This document shows positions 46,560-59,500 of a stretch of DNA of 64,000 nucleotides, one piece after another. Below the pieces are notes generated by a model, which was not told the origin of the DNA, did no database searches, and saw nothing but the letters and a program-made list of their open reading frames with translations. Origin of the DNA: Pestalotiopsis fici W106-1 (Eukaryota; Ascomycota; Sordariomycetes; Amphisphaeriales; Sporocadaceae); the NCBI RefSeq assembly GCF_000516985.1, contig NW_006917091.1, positions 4,733,022-4,797,021 of the forward strand, read 5' to 3'. The translations under genes and the position numbers were made by a program. The stretch's first letter is position 1. Every line of letters begins with the position of its first letter.

Positions 46560-48478
46560 CTATTCCTCGTCGTTCGCCTCAACAATGACGGGCTCCTCGT
46601 CATCGTCGTCGAAGCTGCCAGCAGGAACCTCGTACAGTCTCAGGATGGACTTGTTGGGGTCCTTGACAAGAACGAACTTGCCCTCCTCGCGCTTGAGACA
46701 CATGTCCGCAATCGTGCGGACAATACCCCAACCGTTGGACAGAGACAAGTTCATCTGGTTGGCAAAGTCACGGGGCTTCCAGCCGATAACGCCCAGAATG
46801 ACGTGCTTGTCGTTGGATTTGGGGTTGGCACGAGAAACGAAACTAGAGGTAAAATTAGCATGCAATACAAATTAGGAGGAAGAAAACCGGTGATTACATA
46901 CCCAACCTTCATCACATCAGCCTTGGAAAGAATACTCTGGACCGTCCATCGGGCAAGCTTGACGCTGTTGTTCTTCATCTCAGTAGCAACGACAGCACCA
47001 CGCTGGCTGACGAGCTTGGTTCTCCAGTCCAAGGCACCACCGCTGCCCTGTGCCTTGCTGTCAAACTCGTTGAGAGCCTTGATGGTCAGGTGCTGGTCAT
47101 CTCCGCTAATAGCGTTCTTCTGAACGGCGTCCAGCTCAGTTCGCACGATCAAGTACATGGGCTCCTCCTCGCTCAAAGACAGGTCGAATCTCCTGTACTT
47201 GTAGGCCTTGCTAGCCGGGGGCTCAGACTCCTCGGCGGCATTGTAGAAGGGGTTGGCGTGAGGCATCTCCACCTTGGAGTCACCCTCAACGACAACCTGG
47301 TTGGCAAAGTTGTGGTTGATGTAGGTGGCTTCCTCGGCGAGAGCAGCAGGCGAGTTGATACCATCCTTGGTTCCATCGGCACCCTCGTGCGGCGCGTCGG
47401 CAGCGTTCTCGTTCACAGTGACCATGTCAAGGGCAGCATTCTCGCGCTTGTCCATGAAGATCTTGTTGCCCTGTCGCACAATGACAATGTCCCAGGGGTA
47501 GATGGATCGAGGAGCACACATCAGCATGGAAAGAATGCTGTCAGTGGCAAAGATGGTAGCCTCATCCTTCTCGGCCAGTTCCTGGATGACAGGGTCTGAC
47601 GAAGTGGTGACATTGTATGTGGCGCGGTCGATGGCTGTAAGCCTCTTCTCGCCAGACTTGACGGTAGTCTTGTCATATGAGCGGTCATAGTAGTTCAGGA
47701 AACCGTAGCTATCCATATCCTCACCCTCGTCGGTATCCAGGTTGAGCTTGGCCAGTCTGTTGAAGTCGATCTCCTCGATAAGCTTCCAGTCAGGCTTGAC
47801 GTTGATGCTGGCATCCCGGTTTCGCTGAGGCTTGTCGTAGTCCTTCCAGCCGAAACGGCGGCCACCCCGGGGAGCGCTCTGGCGTCCACCACGGCTGTCG
47901 TAGCCGTAGCTCTGGGCACCACCACGACGTCCAGCGGTGGTAGGCTGGGCGCGTCCACCTCTGGTATCGGTGCGAACACCGCCGCGTTGACCACGGCCAC
48001 CTCGGGTGAAAACAGCGCCACGGCCGTATCGTGTCTTCGTAGGCTCTCTGCTGACAATGGAGAAGGAGGACTCGTCCTCGGCGATAGGAGCAGCGAAAAC
48101 CGGCGCACTTCCGGCTCCGTAAATCTGCTGGTCTGCGGATTTCTCTCGTTAGTCTGGTACTTTGAGAAACACGCCCAAATCCTCCCAGCAAAATGCTCGA
48201 CTCGTCCTTTTCTGGGCCACTACGTCTCCTTCGCGTGGGAGAAGGCCCGGCGGGTTGAAAGTATGTGCATGTTTCTTACCTCTGTAGTTGCGCTGGTACT
48301 GCTGTCTACCACCACGCTCGCTCTTGCTGTCAGCCGTCCAGTCGGCCATGCGACCCAGCTTGTCGCCCTTGGAGAAAGGTGCGTAGGGGACACCGTTCAA
48401 GGTTGTCTCGGTGGTGGTGGGCGGGCCCCATCCATCCTCAGCCGGCAGAGCGGCGATGAGGTCGGCCAAAGAAGCCAT
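46560..48478 (-). CDS. eIF3d: Translation initiation factor 3 subunit D (eIF3d)
   Basis: Subunit of the eIF3 complex on the 40S ribosome; eIF3d also binds the mRNA cap in animals. Three exons, 48478-48280, 48132-46902 and 46842-46560, give 570 aa with consistent phases. The N-terminus has [14 protein letters not shown] and [19 protein letters not shown], hallmarks of fungal eIF3d. An RGG-rich stretch follows (about residues 95-150, several RGGR and GGRR units), a likely RNA-binding region. The core includes [32 protein letters not shown] and the C-terminal [16 protein letters not shown]. The last 15 residues are acidic. This is the last unmutated gene before the transposon block; its start codon is only about 460 bp from the mariner relic. 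Confidence 0.96.
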
Positions 48479-48939
48479 GTTCGAACGCTAGGTATCGGTA
48501 CCGACAAGATGAGTACTTTTCCGGGTTGACACCGTGGTGCGAGATAGCGTTTGGTTTGCTGTTGCTCTGGATCGCGATGCGCCCACACAAATTCTCGCGG
48601 TTGCTTGAATTTCTGTCAATATTTCGCCTTTGGTGGGGTTCTAGAAATGGTGGGGCGAGTAGAGCCCAAGTGCCTGGCTGTTATTGGAAAGGATGTATAG
48701 TGCACATATACAGAGGTCGCTCCCAAAAGTCTTGAGTGCCCCCACTTATTCAATTGACTACCCACACTAGTGCCAGCCAGCTGGCACCAACTTGACAGCT
48801 GCTAATCAATTACAATAGCACCCTCCCGGACCCTGTTACTTAGTAAAAATGCTACCTCCTTTGCAGTTAACATATCGTTAGAATCCTCCTATTGAGCGTC
48901 CTCATTAACCTCCATTTGCAACTTCCGAATCGGGACTTC
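48479..48939. other. eIF3d promoter and edge of the transposon block
   Basis: The left part is the eIF3d promoter and leader. Between about 48,770 and 48,939 the sequence is probably the 3' end of the mariner relic beyond its stop codon, only lightly mutated. The element's terminus is not resolved. Confidence 0.45.
48770..48787. repeat. Perfect inverted repeat GTGCCAGC-CA-GCTGGCAC
   Basis: Eight-base arms around a 2-base centre, just downstream of the mariner relic and preceded by TA (CACTA). It may mark the terminal inverted repeat end of that element, but the partner end is outside the window. Confidence 0.5.
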
Positions 48940-49533
48940 CTAGTCAGTTTCTGGCCTATTAGGGCGCGGGGCCCTGCCCTTTTTATACTCGTTGCCACCT
49001 TTTAACCGTATAATTTTTTGGATGTAGTGTGGGATCCTCTTAATCCATGCCCGGACTAGTTTTATAGGCAGTTCACTTTATACCTTTTTTTAAATTTATA
49101 TAGCCTCTTTTTTATTTCCCGGCTTTCCTTTTTTAGAAATCTTTCGTTTTATCTAAAACTAATAAGGCTTTATAGCATTTAAATTAGGTGAATTGCTAAG
49201 CTATAAAAGCTTAAATATATTTATTAAGCTATAAATTCGTTGGTTAAATTAGTGCCTATGAGCAGGTGCACCGTCCTTTTAGATTATTATATTTTTCCGT
49301 TGTGTTTTAAATCGATCCCGAAAAGGAAATAATTTAGGTAATAGGACCTTTTAGCGATATTTATATTAATCGATTCCTTTTTTCCTAATTTTAAATAGCT
49401 TTTTAATTGTGGCTTTATAATTCTACGTAGCTATTTTCGTAAGCTTATTCTTTAAGCTTATATTTTTTATAATAAAATCTTATTCCTAAATGGTTTTTAT
49501 AATTAGCTTAAAGTCTTAATTCCATTTATTAAC
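48940..49533 (-). mobile_element. Mariner transposase relic, C-terminal half, RIP-mutated
   Basis: On the minus strand one frame reads from 49533 to a TAG at 48942-48940. It shows the DDE-transposase signatures of fungal mariner elements: IIxKDGAPAHRH (second catalytic Asp region), NSPNLNAIKPY (from the family's SPDLNxIEP, with Asp turned to Asn and Glu to Lys), RIPHYIQKIIRLKGGNEYKKG near the end. In-frame stops fall where the family has Trp or Gln, as expected from RIP. The catalytic change and the stops make it non-functional. The frame is cut at 49533 by copia element A; the N-terminal half is predicted just beyond A, outside the window. Confidence 0.82.
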
Positions 49534-49819
49534 TATTGCACGGATGTTAATATAGCATCGTATAATGCATAAAATTAGCTTTATAACGCATATTATATCG
49601 TTATAATAGCTATAAAACCCATCGAGATATCGTTAAATAACGATATATGGGAAATCAGTGGAACTTACCCTGTATTAACTTATAGTCAGTACAGCACCAC
49701 TTACAGCCATTATTCACAGTGCTGTACAGTCAATAAGTCATTGTAGTTGATTGTTGTGGCCACTATGGCCACTGGAACCCACTGGAATCCAGTGGAACGT
49801 TCCACTGGATCAAGCCCCA
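49534..49819 (+). repeat. Left LTR of copia element A (at least 286 bp)
   Basis: Matches the right LTR beginning at 63477 for as far as the window allows, once solo LTR C is removed. Differences inspected are transitions. The left copy keeps a GC-richer part at about 49,640-49,870 that is mutated in the right copy. The true 3' end lies beyond 49,819 and cannot be set here, because the right copy runs off the window. Confidence 0.85.
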
Positions 49820-49847
49820 CTAAGTGTGGCCAGTGCACCTGGCCACA
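49788..49847. repeat. Palindrome cluster in the LTR of element A
   Basis: A perfect 22-bp palindrome at 49788-49809 (half-site TCCAGTGGAAC) is followed by a 9-bp-arm hairpin at 49825-49847 (TGTGGCCAG, loop TGCAC, CTGGCCACA). The palindrome is broken by transitions in the right LTR. Confidence 0.9.
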
Positions 49848-50605
49848 GTGGTCCCAGGGTTACAAGGTAACCCACACTATAAAAATCTATAGATTTCGAT
49901 GATTTCTTCGATTATAAATTAACCTTATTACTAATTAACTTAATTATAAATCCAATTTATTAGTAATATATTCTAAAATATTTTTATTAGTTAATTTTAT
50001 AGGTATAAAAAGTAATTATTCCTCCGTAGTTAGTTATTCTTTCCTTAAGCTTCAATAAATTAGTTATATAGCCCTATAACTACCCTCCACGGCCTAATTT
50101 TACGAATTATATAAACGCTTCCCTATGCCTAAATTTATAATCCACTAATTATACCTTAAAACAGGTTATAAGCCCGGTCCGGTATAATATCGATTATATT
50201 AGGAACCGGACTTTATATCGAAAACTATAGCCGCTCTCCTAAACGAATTAATTTAACGTAGATTTTGGAATTCCGTTATAATAGCCGATCCTTTATAGGC
50301 CTATATATAAGCCTATATAAGCCGTAATTATATCGAAAACTATAGTTAAATAGCTAATTATAGTAATTTTACCCGTTATAGCCATATAACGGCTATAAAA
50401 TTACTTATAACTAATCCTTATTATAGTAACCGATCTGTTATAGCACCTTATAGCATTTGCTATATTATATTATAGCACCTGGATCTTTTTATATACTTTA
50501 TCGATAAAATAAAAGAATTAATTTTTTTTATTTTTATTTTTCTTAACGATTTTTTTACCGTTTTTAACGATAATTATACCGTTATAACGGCAAAAATTCG
50601 GCAAA
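49820..50605 (+). other. LTR end and untranslated leader of element A
   Basis: AT-rich, RIP-mutated sequence between the confirmed LTR part and the gag start. The primer-binding site should lie here but I could not recognise one. No other gene seen. Confidence 0.5.
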
Positions 50606-53600
50606 ATGGATAATTTTATCCGTATTATTGCCGGATGCTAAATGCCGGAGAAATAGAAATTTTCCGGATCCGAAAACTAGAATACGTGGAAATCCACGTT
50701 ACAGTTATATCTTAAACTGCTAAAAATCGATCGGTTTTTTAAAACTACCGATATATATAACGGCATAACCGATATTTAGAAAGCCTAGGCATTGCTTTTA
50801 ATTCGTTAAAATTTAATAATAAAACCGTTAAATTTAATATTCGATAAAATAAATCTATATAAAGCCTTATCGATTTTATAATTAGCTTATTAAGGTACCG
50901 GACCCGTATTATATTAGCAATTATATTTCGAATTTTATATTATTAAATTCGAAAATTATAATTCGTTAAACGAATTTATATCTATTTTTAAAGGATATAT
51001 TTTAAAGCTTTTAAGCGTTAGGGCTAAAATCGATAATATCGATTAAAAAACGATTTTTATTACAGCCTTCCAATTAGCTTACCCTATATAGGCTAACCGT
51101 TAACGCAGTATTTTACGGTTTATAAATTTATTTACCCTCGAAGGGTTAATTACGGATATTTTGGATAAAAACCGACGGGATCCGGATACGGCTATGGGAA
51201 ATTTTTATTATACGGATAATAAGAAATCCCGGTTCCCCCAATCTAATTAGAATTAATAGGGAACCTAAAGCGGAAATAAGAAGAATTCGAATAAATCGAA
51301 TAAAGGAAAAAAATCGAATAATTCGAATAATTCTAATAATTCGAATAATTCGAATAAATCGAATAACTTAAATTCGACTATATTTATTATAAACCAAAAA
51401 TTTAAAAAACGGGGAAATTTACCCCGTAACAAAGATTCGGACGAAAACGAATCGTTTTATGCTTTTTCGAATATTTCGAATAATTTAAAAAAAAAATTAA
51501 CCACCTTCCCTAAAAATTAATAATTATACGATACGGGTTTTTTAAAGCATATATCGAATAATAAGAATTTATTCGATAATTTTATTATAAAATCGGATTT
51601 TTTACCGATTATTATAAATAATAGAAAAGTATTTCTAAAAGGAATTGGAAATATTACGCTTTTTTTCGAAATTAACCGGGAAATACGTAAAATAACGTTA
51701 TTAAACATATTTTATATACCGGAATTTCCGCTAAATATTATATCCGGCTAATTATATTACTAAAAAGGCGGTATTATAAACGGGAATAAATTATATAATT
51801 CCAAAAACAGGCTTTTTGCTACGTTAAATTAAAAAAAACGTAGATTTTTCCTGCATTTAGCTAATAAGTTAGAGCCTAATATAATATATTTAGCTATAAA
51901 TCCACTAAAAATAGTAGAAAAAGCCCGTATAATCGGTTTAAATTACCCGGAACCGAATTCGGATACGAAATCTAACGAAACCACGGATTTCGAGGAAATC
52001 GAATTAATTTCTAATTATTCGAATTTTTTTATAGCTACGGAAAAATGGTATAAACGATTTAGCCACCTTAGCTATAATATTTTAGCTAAAATAGCTAAAA
52101 TAATTACGGGGATTCCTAAAAAGGAATTAAAAAAGGAGGATTTAAATTACGAATTTTATATTTCGGGAAAATTCACCCGAAACCAACCTTATACAAATCC
52201 GAATAGGGCTAATAAACCGTTATATTATATTTATATTAATACGGTTTATATTACCCTTTTTAGCTATTCCGGTTATAAATATATAATTAGTTTTACGGAT
52301 AATAAAACCGGATTTTAGGAAATTGAATTTTTTAAAGAAAAATCCGATATATTTAATATCGTAACAAATAAAATCAAATATTATAAAACCTAATTCGGAA
52401 AATATCCGAATATTATTTATATAAATAACGGTAGGGAGTTTTCCCTAGTTAAATTAGAAAATTATTTAACCGAAAAAAGGATTATTTTCGAATTTATAAC
52501 TTTTTATATATTAAAATAAAACGGTATAGCCGAACGTATAAACCGGATTATTATCGAAAAAACTAGAACGGTTTTTATTAATTTATAACTCCCGAAAAAC
52601 CTCTAGGAATTCGTTGCAAAAATAGTGGTTTATTTAATAAATTTCACTGCTACGGCATCCGGTCCATTTACCCCCTATTAGGAATTTTACGATTATTTCT
52701 GGCTAAAAAGGGATAATACGCCTGATTTATCCTAAATCTATGCCTTAGGAATACCGGTTTTAGTTTATAAACCGAAAAAAATCCGTAAAAACTCCGATAA
52801 ATTCGGAGTTATTACCGAAAACGGGAAAATAATTAGATATAACGGTAATAAAATTTATTACGTATATCTTCCCGATCGACCGTATAAATTATAAATTATA
52901 CGGACCTCCTATATTCGATTATTACCTAAAAATCGAAAAAAAGGGGAGAAATTACCGGATTCGGAATTACCGGATTAGGAAATAATACCGGATAAAAGTT
53001 CTACCGACGGTAAATTTATTTAATTAATAGTCCCGAAAACGGTAGATTTAACGAATCCACCTCCCGGAAACGATCGAATTTTTCGATTTATTACGAATAA
53101 GTCCATAATTAACGATCGACCGGATTTACCCGGAAACGAATCTAATATAGATAATAAATCTAGTATAAATTCCGAATTTATAGATATTAATAATACTTTT
53201 TCGATTACTCCGAATAAATCGAATATTAAGGTAATTTTTCCGAAATTTACGGATTCTAAACGAGATAAATTCGTTAAATACGACGAATTATTCGCCGATA
53301 TTTCGTATTATTTAATTATCGAAAATTTAGGCTATACGGAACCGAAAATAATAAAATAGGCATTAAAAAGCCTTAAAAAATGGAATTAGGCTATATACGC
53401 TAAATTACGGCAATTAATTTAGAAAAAGACTTTTTAAGCTATCGATCGAAATAAAATCCAAAAAGCCGGTAAAATCTTATTATCCGTAAAATAGGTATTT
53501 AAAAAGAAAACCGATAAAAACGGAAATATTAATAAATATAAGGCTAAATTAGTTATACGTAAATTCGAATAATAATATAAAATCGATTATTTCGAAACGT

Positions 53601-54631
53601 TTGCTACGGGAATAAAATCTACTATTTAAAGGCTTTTATTAGCCTTAACAGCCTATTACGATTAAGAAATCGAATAAATCGATATAATCGGTGCCTTTTT
53701 AAACGGGGAATTATACGAAGAAATATATATTACCCTTATAAACGGATTATCCGAATTTTTATCCGAAAACCCGGATTTAAATAATTTTAGATAGAAAATT
53801 AACGAAAAAGACTCTTAAATAATCTAGCTTAAAAAGGCCTTATACGGTCTTAAATAAAATTTATGCCAATAGCAAATTACGCTGAAAAATAGCCTAAAAA
53901 AGCTTGGATTTAATTTATTTATTTTAAACGAATTAGTTTATTATAATAAAGAATCTAATATTTTTATTATAATTTATGTGGATGATTTCCTGATTTTTGG
54001 TCCTGATTTACGTAAAATTAACTAATTAAAATAGGATATTTCGAAAAAATTCAAAATAAAAGATCTGGGACTAATCTTTTATTTTTTCGGTATATAAATT
54101 AAAAGAAATCGAGAAAATAAAATAATTCGTATAAACCAGGCAATTTACTTTAAAAAATTACTGGAAATTAACGGATTTTTCGATATAAAACCGGCTAATA
54201 TACTATTTAGCCCTGGATTCCTAAAATCGTTATATACGGTAAAAGAAAGCAACGAAAAACCGGCTTTAAAGGAATTTATTTATTTATATTAGTATTTATT
54301 AGGTGGATTAATGTACGCTATAGTCTAAATTAGGCCTAACTTAGCTTACTTTATAGCATATTTAACTAGATATATATAGAACCTATCGAAAACTACGATA
54401 AAAGGGGTAAAAAGGGTATTTAATTATTTAAAATCCTATTATTATTTTGGAATTACTTTTAACGGGAAAATAAAACCCGGATTAATAGGTTATTTCGATG
54501 CCGATTTTGCTGGTAATTACGAAACCCGTAAATTAACGTCTGGTTATTTATTTGCTTTAAATAACGGGCCGATAAATTGGAAATCGAAACGGTAATTTAC
54601 GATTTTTTTATTAATTACCGAAGCCGAATTT
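50606..54631 (+). pseudogene. gag-pol of copia element A, 5' part
   Basis: Starts at ATG 50606 and stays in one frame for 1342 codons to the RNase H domain. Readable landmarks, all in that frame: gag; an Asn/Ser-rich linker (51.3 kb); protease around LYDTGF (51524); the pre-integrase segment WYKRFSHLSYN (about 52.05 kb); integrase DNGREF and NGIAERINR (52.4-52.55 kb); reverse transcriptase YVDDFLIFG (53975); and RNase H DADFAGN and TEAEF (54.5-54.63 kb). Stops are TAA/TAG, mostly where copia proteins carry Gln or Trp. The frame is then broken by element B. Non-functional. Confidence 0.9.
51285..51367 (+). repeat. TCGAATAA-type tandem repeat inside gag of element A
   Basis: Repeats of TCGAATAA/TCGAATAAT, encoding an Asn/Ser/Lys-rich low-complexity linker in the gag-pol frame. 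It retains CpG in nearly every unit, as expected if CpG was spared by the mutation process. Confidence 0.85.
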
Positions 54632-54922
54632 TGTGGCAGTCAGTTAGACCTTGAGGGTCCTCAAGATACCAGATACAGGGAGCATATAGATATCCCTATT
54701 AAGAGTAAGGAGCTTACGGATAAGGTCCGTACGCTCCAGGGAAGTTGATAAATTTTTCTAATAAATAAATATATAAATAAGACTATATACTCCCTCTTTA
54801 ATTAGAATTTAGATAAATATAATATACTTTATAACTATACTTATACCTTTTAACGCTTTTAGCTTATTTTAATATTATAACTTTTTTAAACTTATTTTAT
54901 ATATTTTTTTAATTATATTATA
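54632..54922 (+). repeat. Left LTR of element B, 291 bp
   Basis: Begins TGTGGCAGTCAG and ends ATTATATTATA, where the right copy ends ACTGTATCACA. Its first about 126 bp are well preserved; the rest is heavily C-to-T/G-to-A mutated. Confidence 0.93.
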
Positions 54923-56590
54923 ATTATAAGCCCGGTTTGCTCGTAAAATTACTATATTTTATATTCCGCATTTTATTATTATATTTTAAAAAAGCATATA
55001 GCATCAGCTTTTAAGCTTAATTTATCTTTTTATTATTATACGTTTAAAAATATCTAAACTTAAAAAATTTAAAGCCAATATTAAACTTAATAAAAGATAT
55101 AATTGGCCTAATTAATTCCTTAAATATAAGCATTTAGCAAATTATTTTAAAATCTAGCATTTCGTAAATCCAGATTTTACGCTTTTTTTCCCCGGAAAAG
55201 GCTTTTCTCCTTTAATAATCGAAAAATATGCTAAAAACTTTTAAAAATAATTTAAAAAGGAGCATTTAGTAGTTATTATAAAATAAAAAAAACTAAAAAA
55301 AGAAAAGCTCCGAAAAAAAAGCCCGTGCCTATAAATTTTACGCTTTAAAAAGCATATAATAAGGAGATTTCTACTAAATAAGTTTTATTTAACGTTATTT
55401 CCGCTTAAATTAATAAAATATATTACCTAAAAAAATAAATTAATAAAATAATAAACCCCGGCTTTTTATAAATCGTTAAAATTAAAGCGGAAAAAATAAA
55501 AAAGTATATTTTTAAATATTGCGTTAAATAGCTTAAAGCCTTTTATAAACTAAATAAAATTAATTATATAAAGCGCGTAAAATTATAATATAAACTTTAT
55601 TTTATTATTATAACTAAAGCCTAGGACCTTTAAAAATAGTTTTTTAAATAAAAAATTAAGCGAATAAAAGCCCGGACGTATTAGGTCCTTAAAATCTATA
55701 AAGCCTTTGCCGTTAAGGATTTTTTACGCGCTATAAATATTAAAATTATATTTAGTTAAGGAAAAAAATAAATAAAGCGTATTAATAATTTTAAAAACGA
55801 ATTATTTCCGATTTTTAATACCTTAAAAAAAGCGCTTTTTAATTAATTTAACAAAATTATTTTATTAATTAATAAATTAAAAGTTTTCGTAATTTTAGGC
55901 CTAGGCCTAGAATTTTACGGAAACGGAGCATTAAAAAATACGGGATTAACGATTTCGAGTTTTAACGTTTTAGCCTAAAAACTTTTTTACCTTTGCAAAA
56001 AAAAAGGATAAAAAAACCACCGGTAAAGCCCGGAAATATATTTATTTTTAAAATACGCCTTTATAAGTTTAACGGAAAAAAAAATTAAAATATTATTTAA
56101 AGCGGAGGCAAACGAAATCCGCTTTTATATATAATAAAAAAAATATAAAAAATTAAAAAGTTAATTTAAAGCTATCGGCTAAATATTAAGTAATTTTAAT
56201 AAAAAAAACCCTAAAAGCGGGTTTTTATACCCCGGTTTTATTAGCGCTATAATTATTAATTTATCTTTTTTTTATAAAGGAGCATAGAAATCCCTTTTTA
56301 CCGCTTCCTTTTAATTCGATCTTTTTCTCTTTATTTTTAAAAAGCTTTTAAATATACCTTTTATATTTTAGCTAAATTTTTACCCCTCCTTAATCGCTAT
56401 AATTATTAACCCTGCTATTATAAATTTTAATAATATTATTAATATTTATATTACCGTTTTTAATAAGCATTTATTATCCGATTTTACGCTTTTTAATAAT
56501 TATAGCGCTATTTATATAATAAATAATTCTAAATTCCTATTACCAAATTTTATTAAACCTGCAAAAGACGAGGATTAAATCTAGGCTAAC
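54923..56590 (+). pseudogene. gag and protease region of element B
   Basis: Very AT-rich and full of TAA/TAG. A zinc-knuckle-like remnant (YLCKKKG then NHR) is readable near 55,995, and a protease-like stretch (YSAIYIINNSKFL) at about 56,500-56,545, comparable to copia DSGxxxHxxNDxSxF. No start codon can be assigned. Confidence 0.55.
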
Positions 56591-59500
56591 ACTTTATCTC
56601 TTCCTATTCAAAGCTAAGGTACCCGTATTATTAAAAACTATATTAATAGTCCTATAGGCATTAAAATAAATTTCGTATTTAACGATATTATTTACTTTTT
56701 AAACTTCTATTATAATATTATTTTTAAATTTAGACTAAATAAAAAAAAAGCATAATTTTGCGGATATAATGCTATTATTAAATATAAGATATTAAAATAT
56801 AATATTATATTTTGTAAACTTTAGCGAAAATTTTATTTAATTTTTTTTAAATATAAGCCTATATTTTTTTATTTCTTTAATTTCCCTGCTAAAATAAGCG
56901 TAAGCTACCTTTATATTTTAGCATTTTATTTTATTAATTAACGAAAAATATAATAATTTAAAATATATATTTAGCCCAAATTTAACGAAAAATTACTTTA
57001 GCATTTTCGGTTAAAACACTTTAGGGCTAAAGCTTTTAAACGGCTTGCTAAAAGCGTAAAAAATATTTAAATTAATAAAATAAAATAATTTAATTATAAA
57101 ATTTATATACGCTTTAAGGCCACTTAGGTGATTTTAAAAAAAACTAGAGAATATTAAATAAAACGACTATTTTAGCGGATATCCTTAAATTTTATATTTT
57201 ACGATAAAGTTTTTAATAAAAGCATTTATGCGCTAGTTATTAAGGAAAAATAATTATAAAAGTATTTCGTTTTCCCGTTAAAATCTAAAAAAAGAGACGA
57301 ATTTATTTTAGTAATTATTAATTTTGTTATATCGGTAAAACGATAATACCGCTTTTTCGTTTATATAATTTTTTACGATAATAAAACGGTATTTTTACCG
57401 GCGCGCGGGACCAGTTATTATAAGCGCTGGGCTAAAAAGAAAAGAATTACTATTTAATTATTAGCCCTTTATATATTTAAACCAAACGGAAAAGCTAAAA
57501 GAGCTATTCGAAAACTTTAGGAAAAAACTTTAATAATACTAATATTTACGAATCTCCCTTTTACGCTTTAGTTAAAAATATTAAAAGCGGCGATATATTT
57601 ATATAATATATTATTAAACGCCTTTAAAAATTACCGATTATTAAACGAAGTGCTAAATAAATAATTCGAATAATATTTCTAATAATATACCCTAAAAATT
57701 ATACGAAAAATCACTATTAATTTAAAACCGGATTAGAATTTAATTTATATATACGGATATATAGTTTACGCTTTAAAAAGAGATAAAAAAAATATTAATT
57801 TAAGATATTATAAAATTTATTTAAAAGCTTATTTTAGATATTTGATTGGATATTACTTTAATTAATTTTTCCGTATTTAGATTTTAAGCTTAAATTAGGT
57901 TATAATTATAAGGAACGTTAAATTTAATAAAAAAATATTTTATAAAGGCCCTTAAAAGGAATAAAAGAAATAAATCGTTAAAAAGAAATTCCGTCTTATT
58001 ATTAACGAAATTAAAGAGTTTAAACCGATATTTTCTAAAAGCGATATTATTTTATAATTTAACCTTTAGGACGCTTTATAATTACGTCCTATACTACCCG
58101 ATCTAAGGGGTAAATTTATATTTAATATTATTTTTAAGCATATAAATATAATTTAATAAATCACGAAATAATTTAAAAATAACGCTAAAAATAGCCCTTT
58201 TAATGCTTAAATACTAAATATTTACCTAAATATCTCTTTAGGAATATAAAGTTCTTTTAAGCTAAAGCAAAAAAATTAAGGCCTTTTATCCTTAATAGTT
58301 ACGCCTAAATTATATAAAAAAACCGGCATTTATAAAAAAAAGGATCGCGGGAATATTTTATAAAAAAGCAATATTTCGATAAAAAATAACTAAAAGCATA
58401 TAATATAACGCTAAGTGCTTAATAATCTAATATTAAGATTAAAATTTCTAAAAAATATAGCTACTAACCTATTTAAGGATAAAAATTTCTAAAACGCTAA
58501 GGAATTATTACCTTTAATTCCTAAGGACGCTAAAAAAATCGCGACTTTTAATTTTTATTAAAATAAAATACCCTAAAATTAAAATACTTATACGGTTTAT
58601 TAATTTAAAAAGGCAAAAAATACAAAATATAGCTTTAACCGCTTTTATAAAAAACTAACTAAACGAAATAATCGAGATTAAGCGTAATACGCATATTAAA
58701 AAAGCTCTTTAAAAATATAGATAACTATATATATTAATAATATTTTATAGAGTATTTATAATTTTATTAACCGATTTATTTTAGAAAAAATTCGATAACT
58801 AACTTATATTAATAGCTAAAAATAAAAACCTTTTAGCGTATAAAACCTTATATTTTATAATCACAGCTATAATACTAGGTTATAAAAAAAACTTAAAGGC
58901 ACTTTATCGGCCTTAAAAAAGCTTTTAAATAATAACGAAAATTTTGGTATATTTAAAAGCATCGCTTTTAACCTAAAAAAAAAGATATACCTAAACGACG
59001 TATTATAAAAACCAAAAAAATAAAAAGACCTAAAAAACTATCTATATAAGCCTTAATTTAAAAAGGCAATAGGCTTTAAATTTAAAACTTTAATATAAAA
59101 AGGTATTTAAAAAAAAAATCGCAAAAAACGCTTTAGTAAATTTATATTTTTAATATAAATATAGGCATATAAGCTCGATAAAAATAATTATTTAATAAAA
59201 TTTAAAATAAAATTTATTATAAAAGGAGACCTTTAAAAAAAAAAGCGCAAAAAATATTTACGCTTTAATTTTAGCCGCCCGATTATTTAGAATTATAATA
59301 GCTATAATTGCCAAAAATAATCTTAAATACAAATAATACGATATTATTAAAGCTTTTTTTAACGCTTTAAAAAAAATTTTAAAACTTATATATTATAAGC
59401 TATTAAACGGTTTTAATATAAAGCATAAATATTTAAAGCTTAAAAAAGCCTTATACGGGCTTAAAAATTTACTATTATTATAATATAAAAAGCTTAGCAA

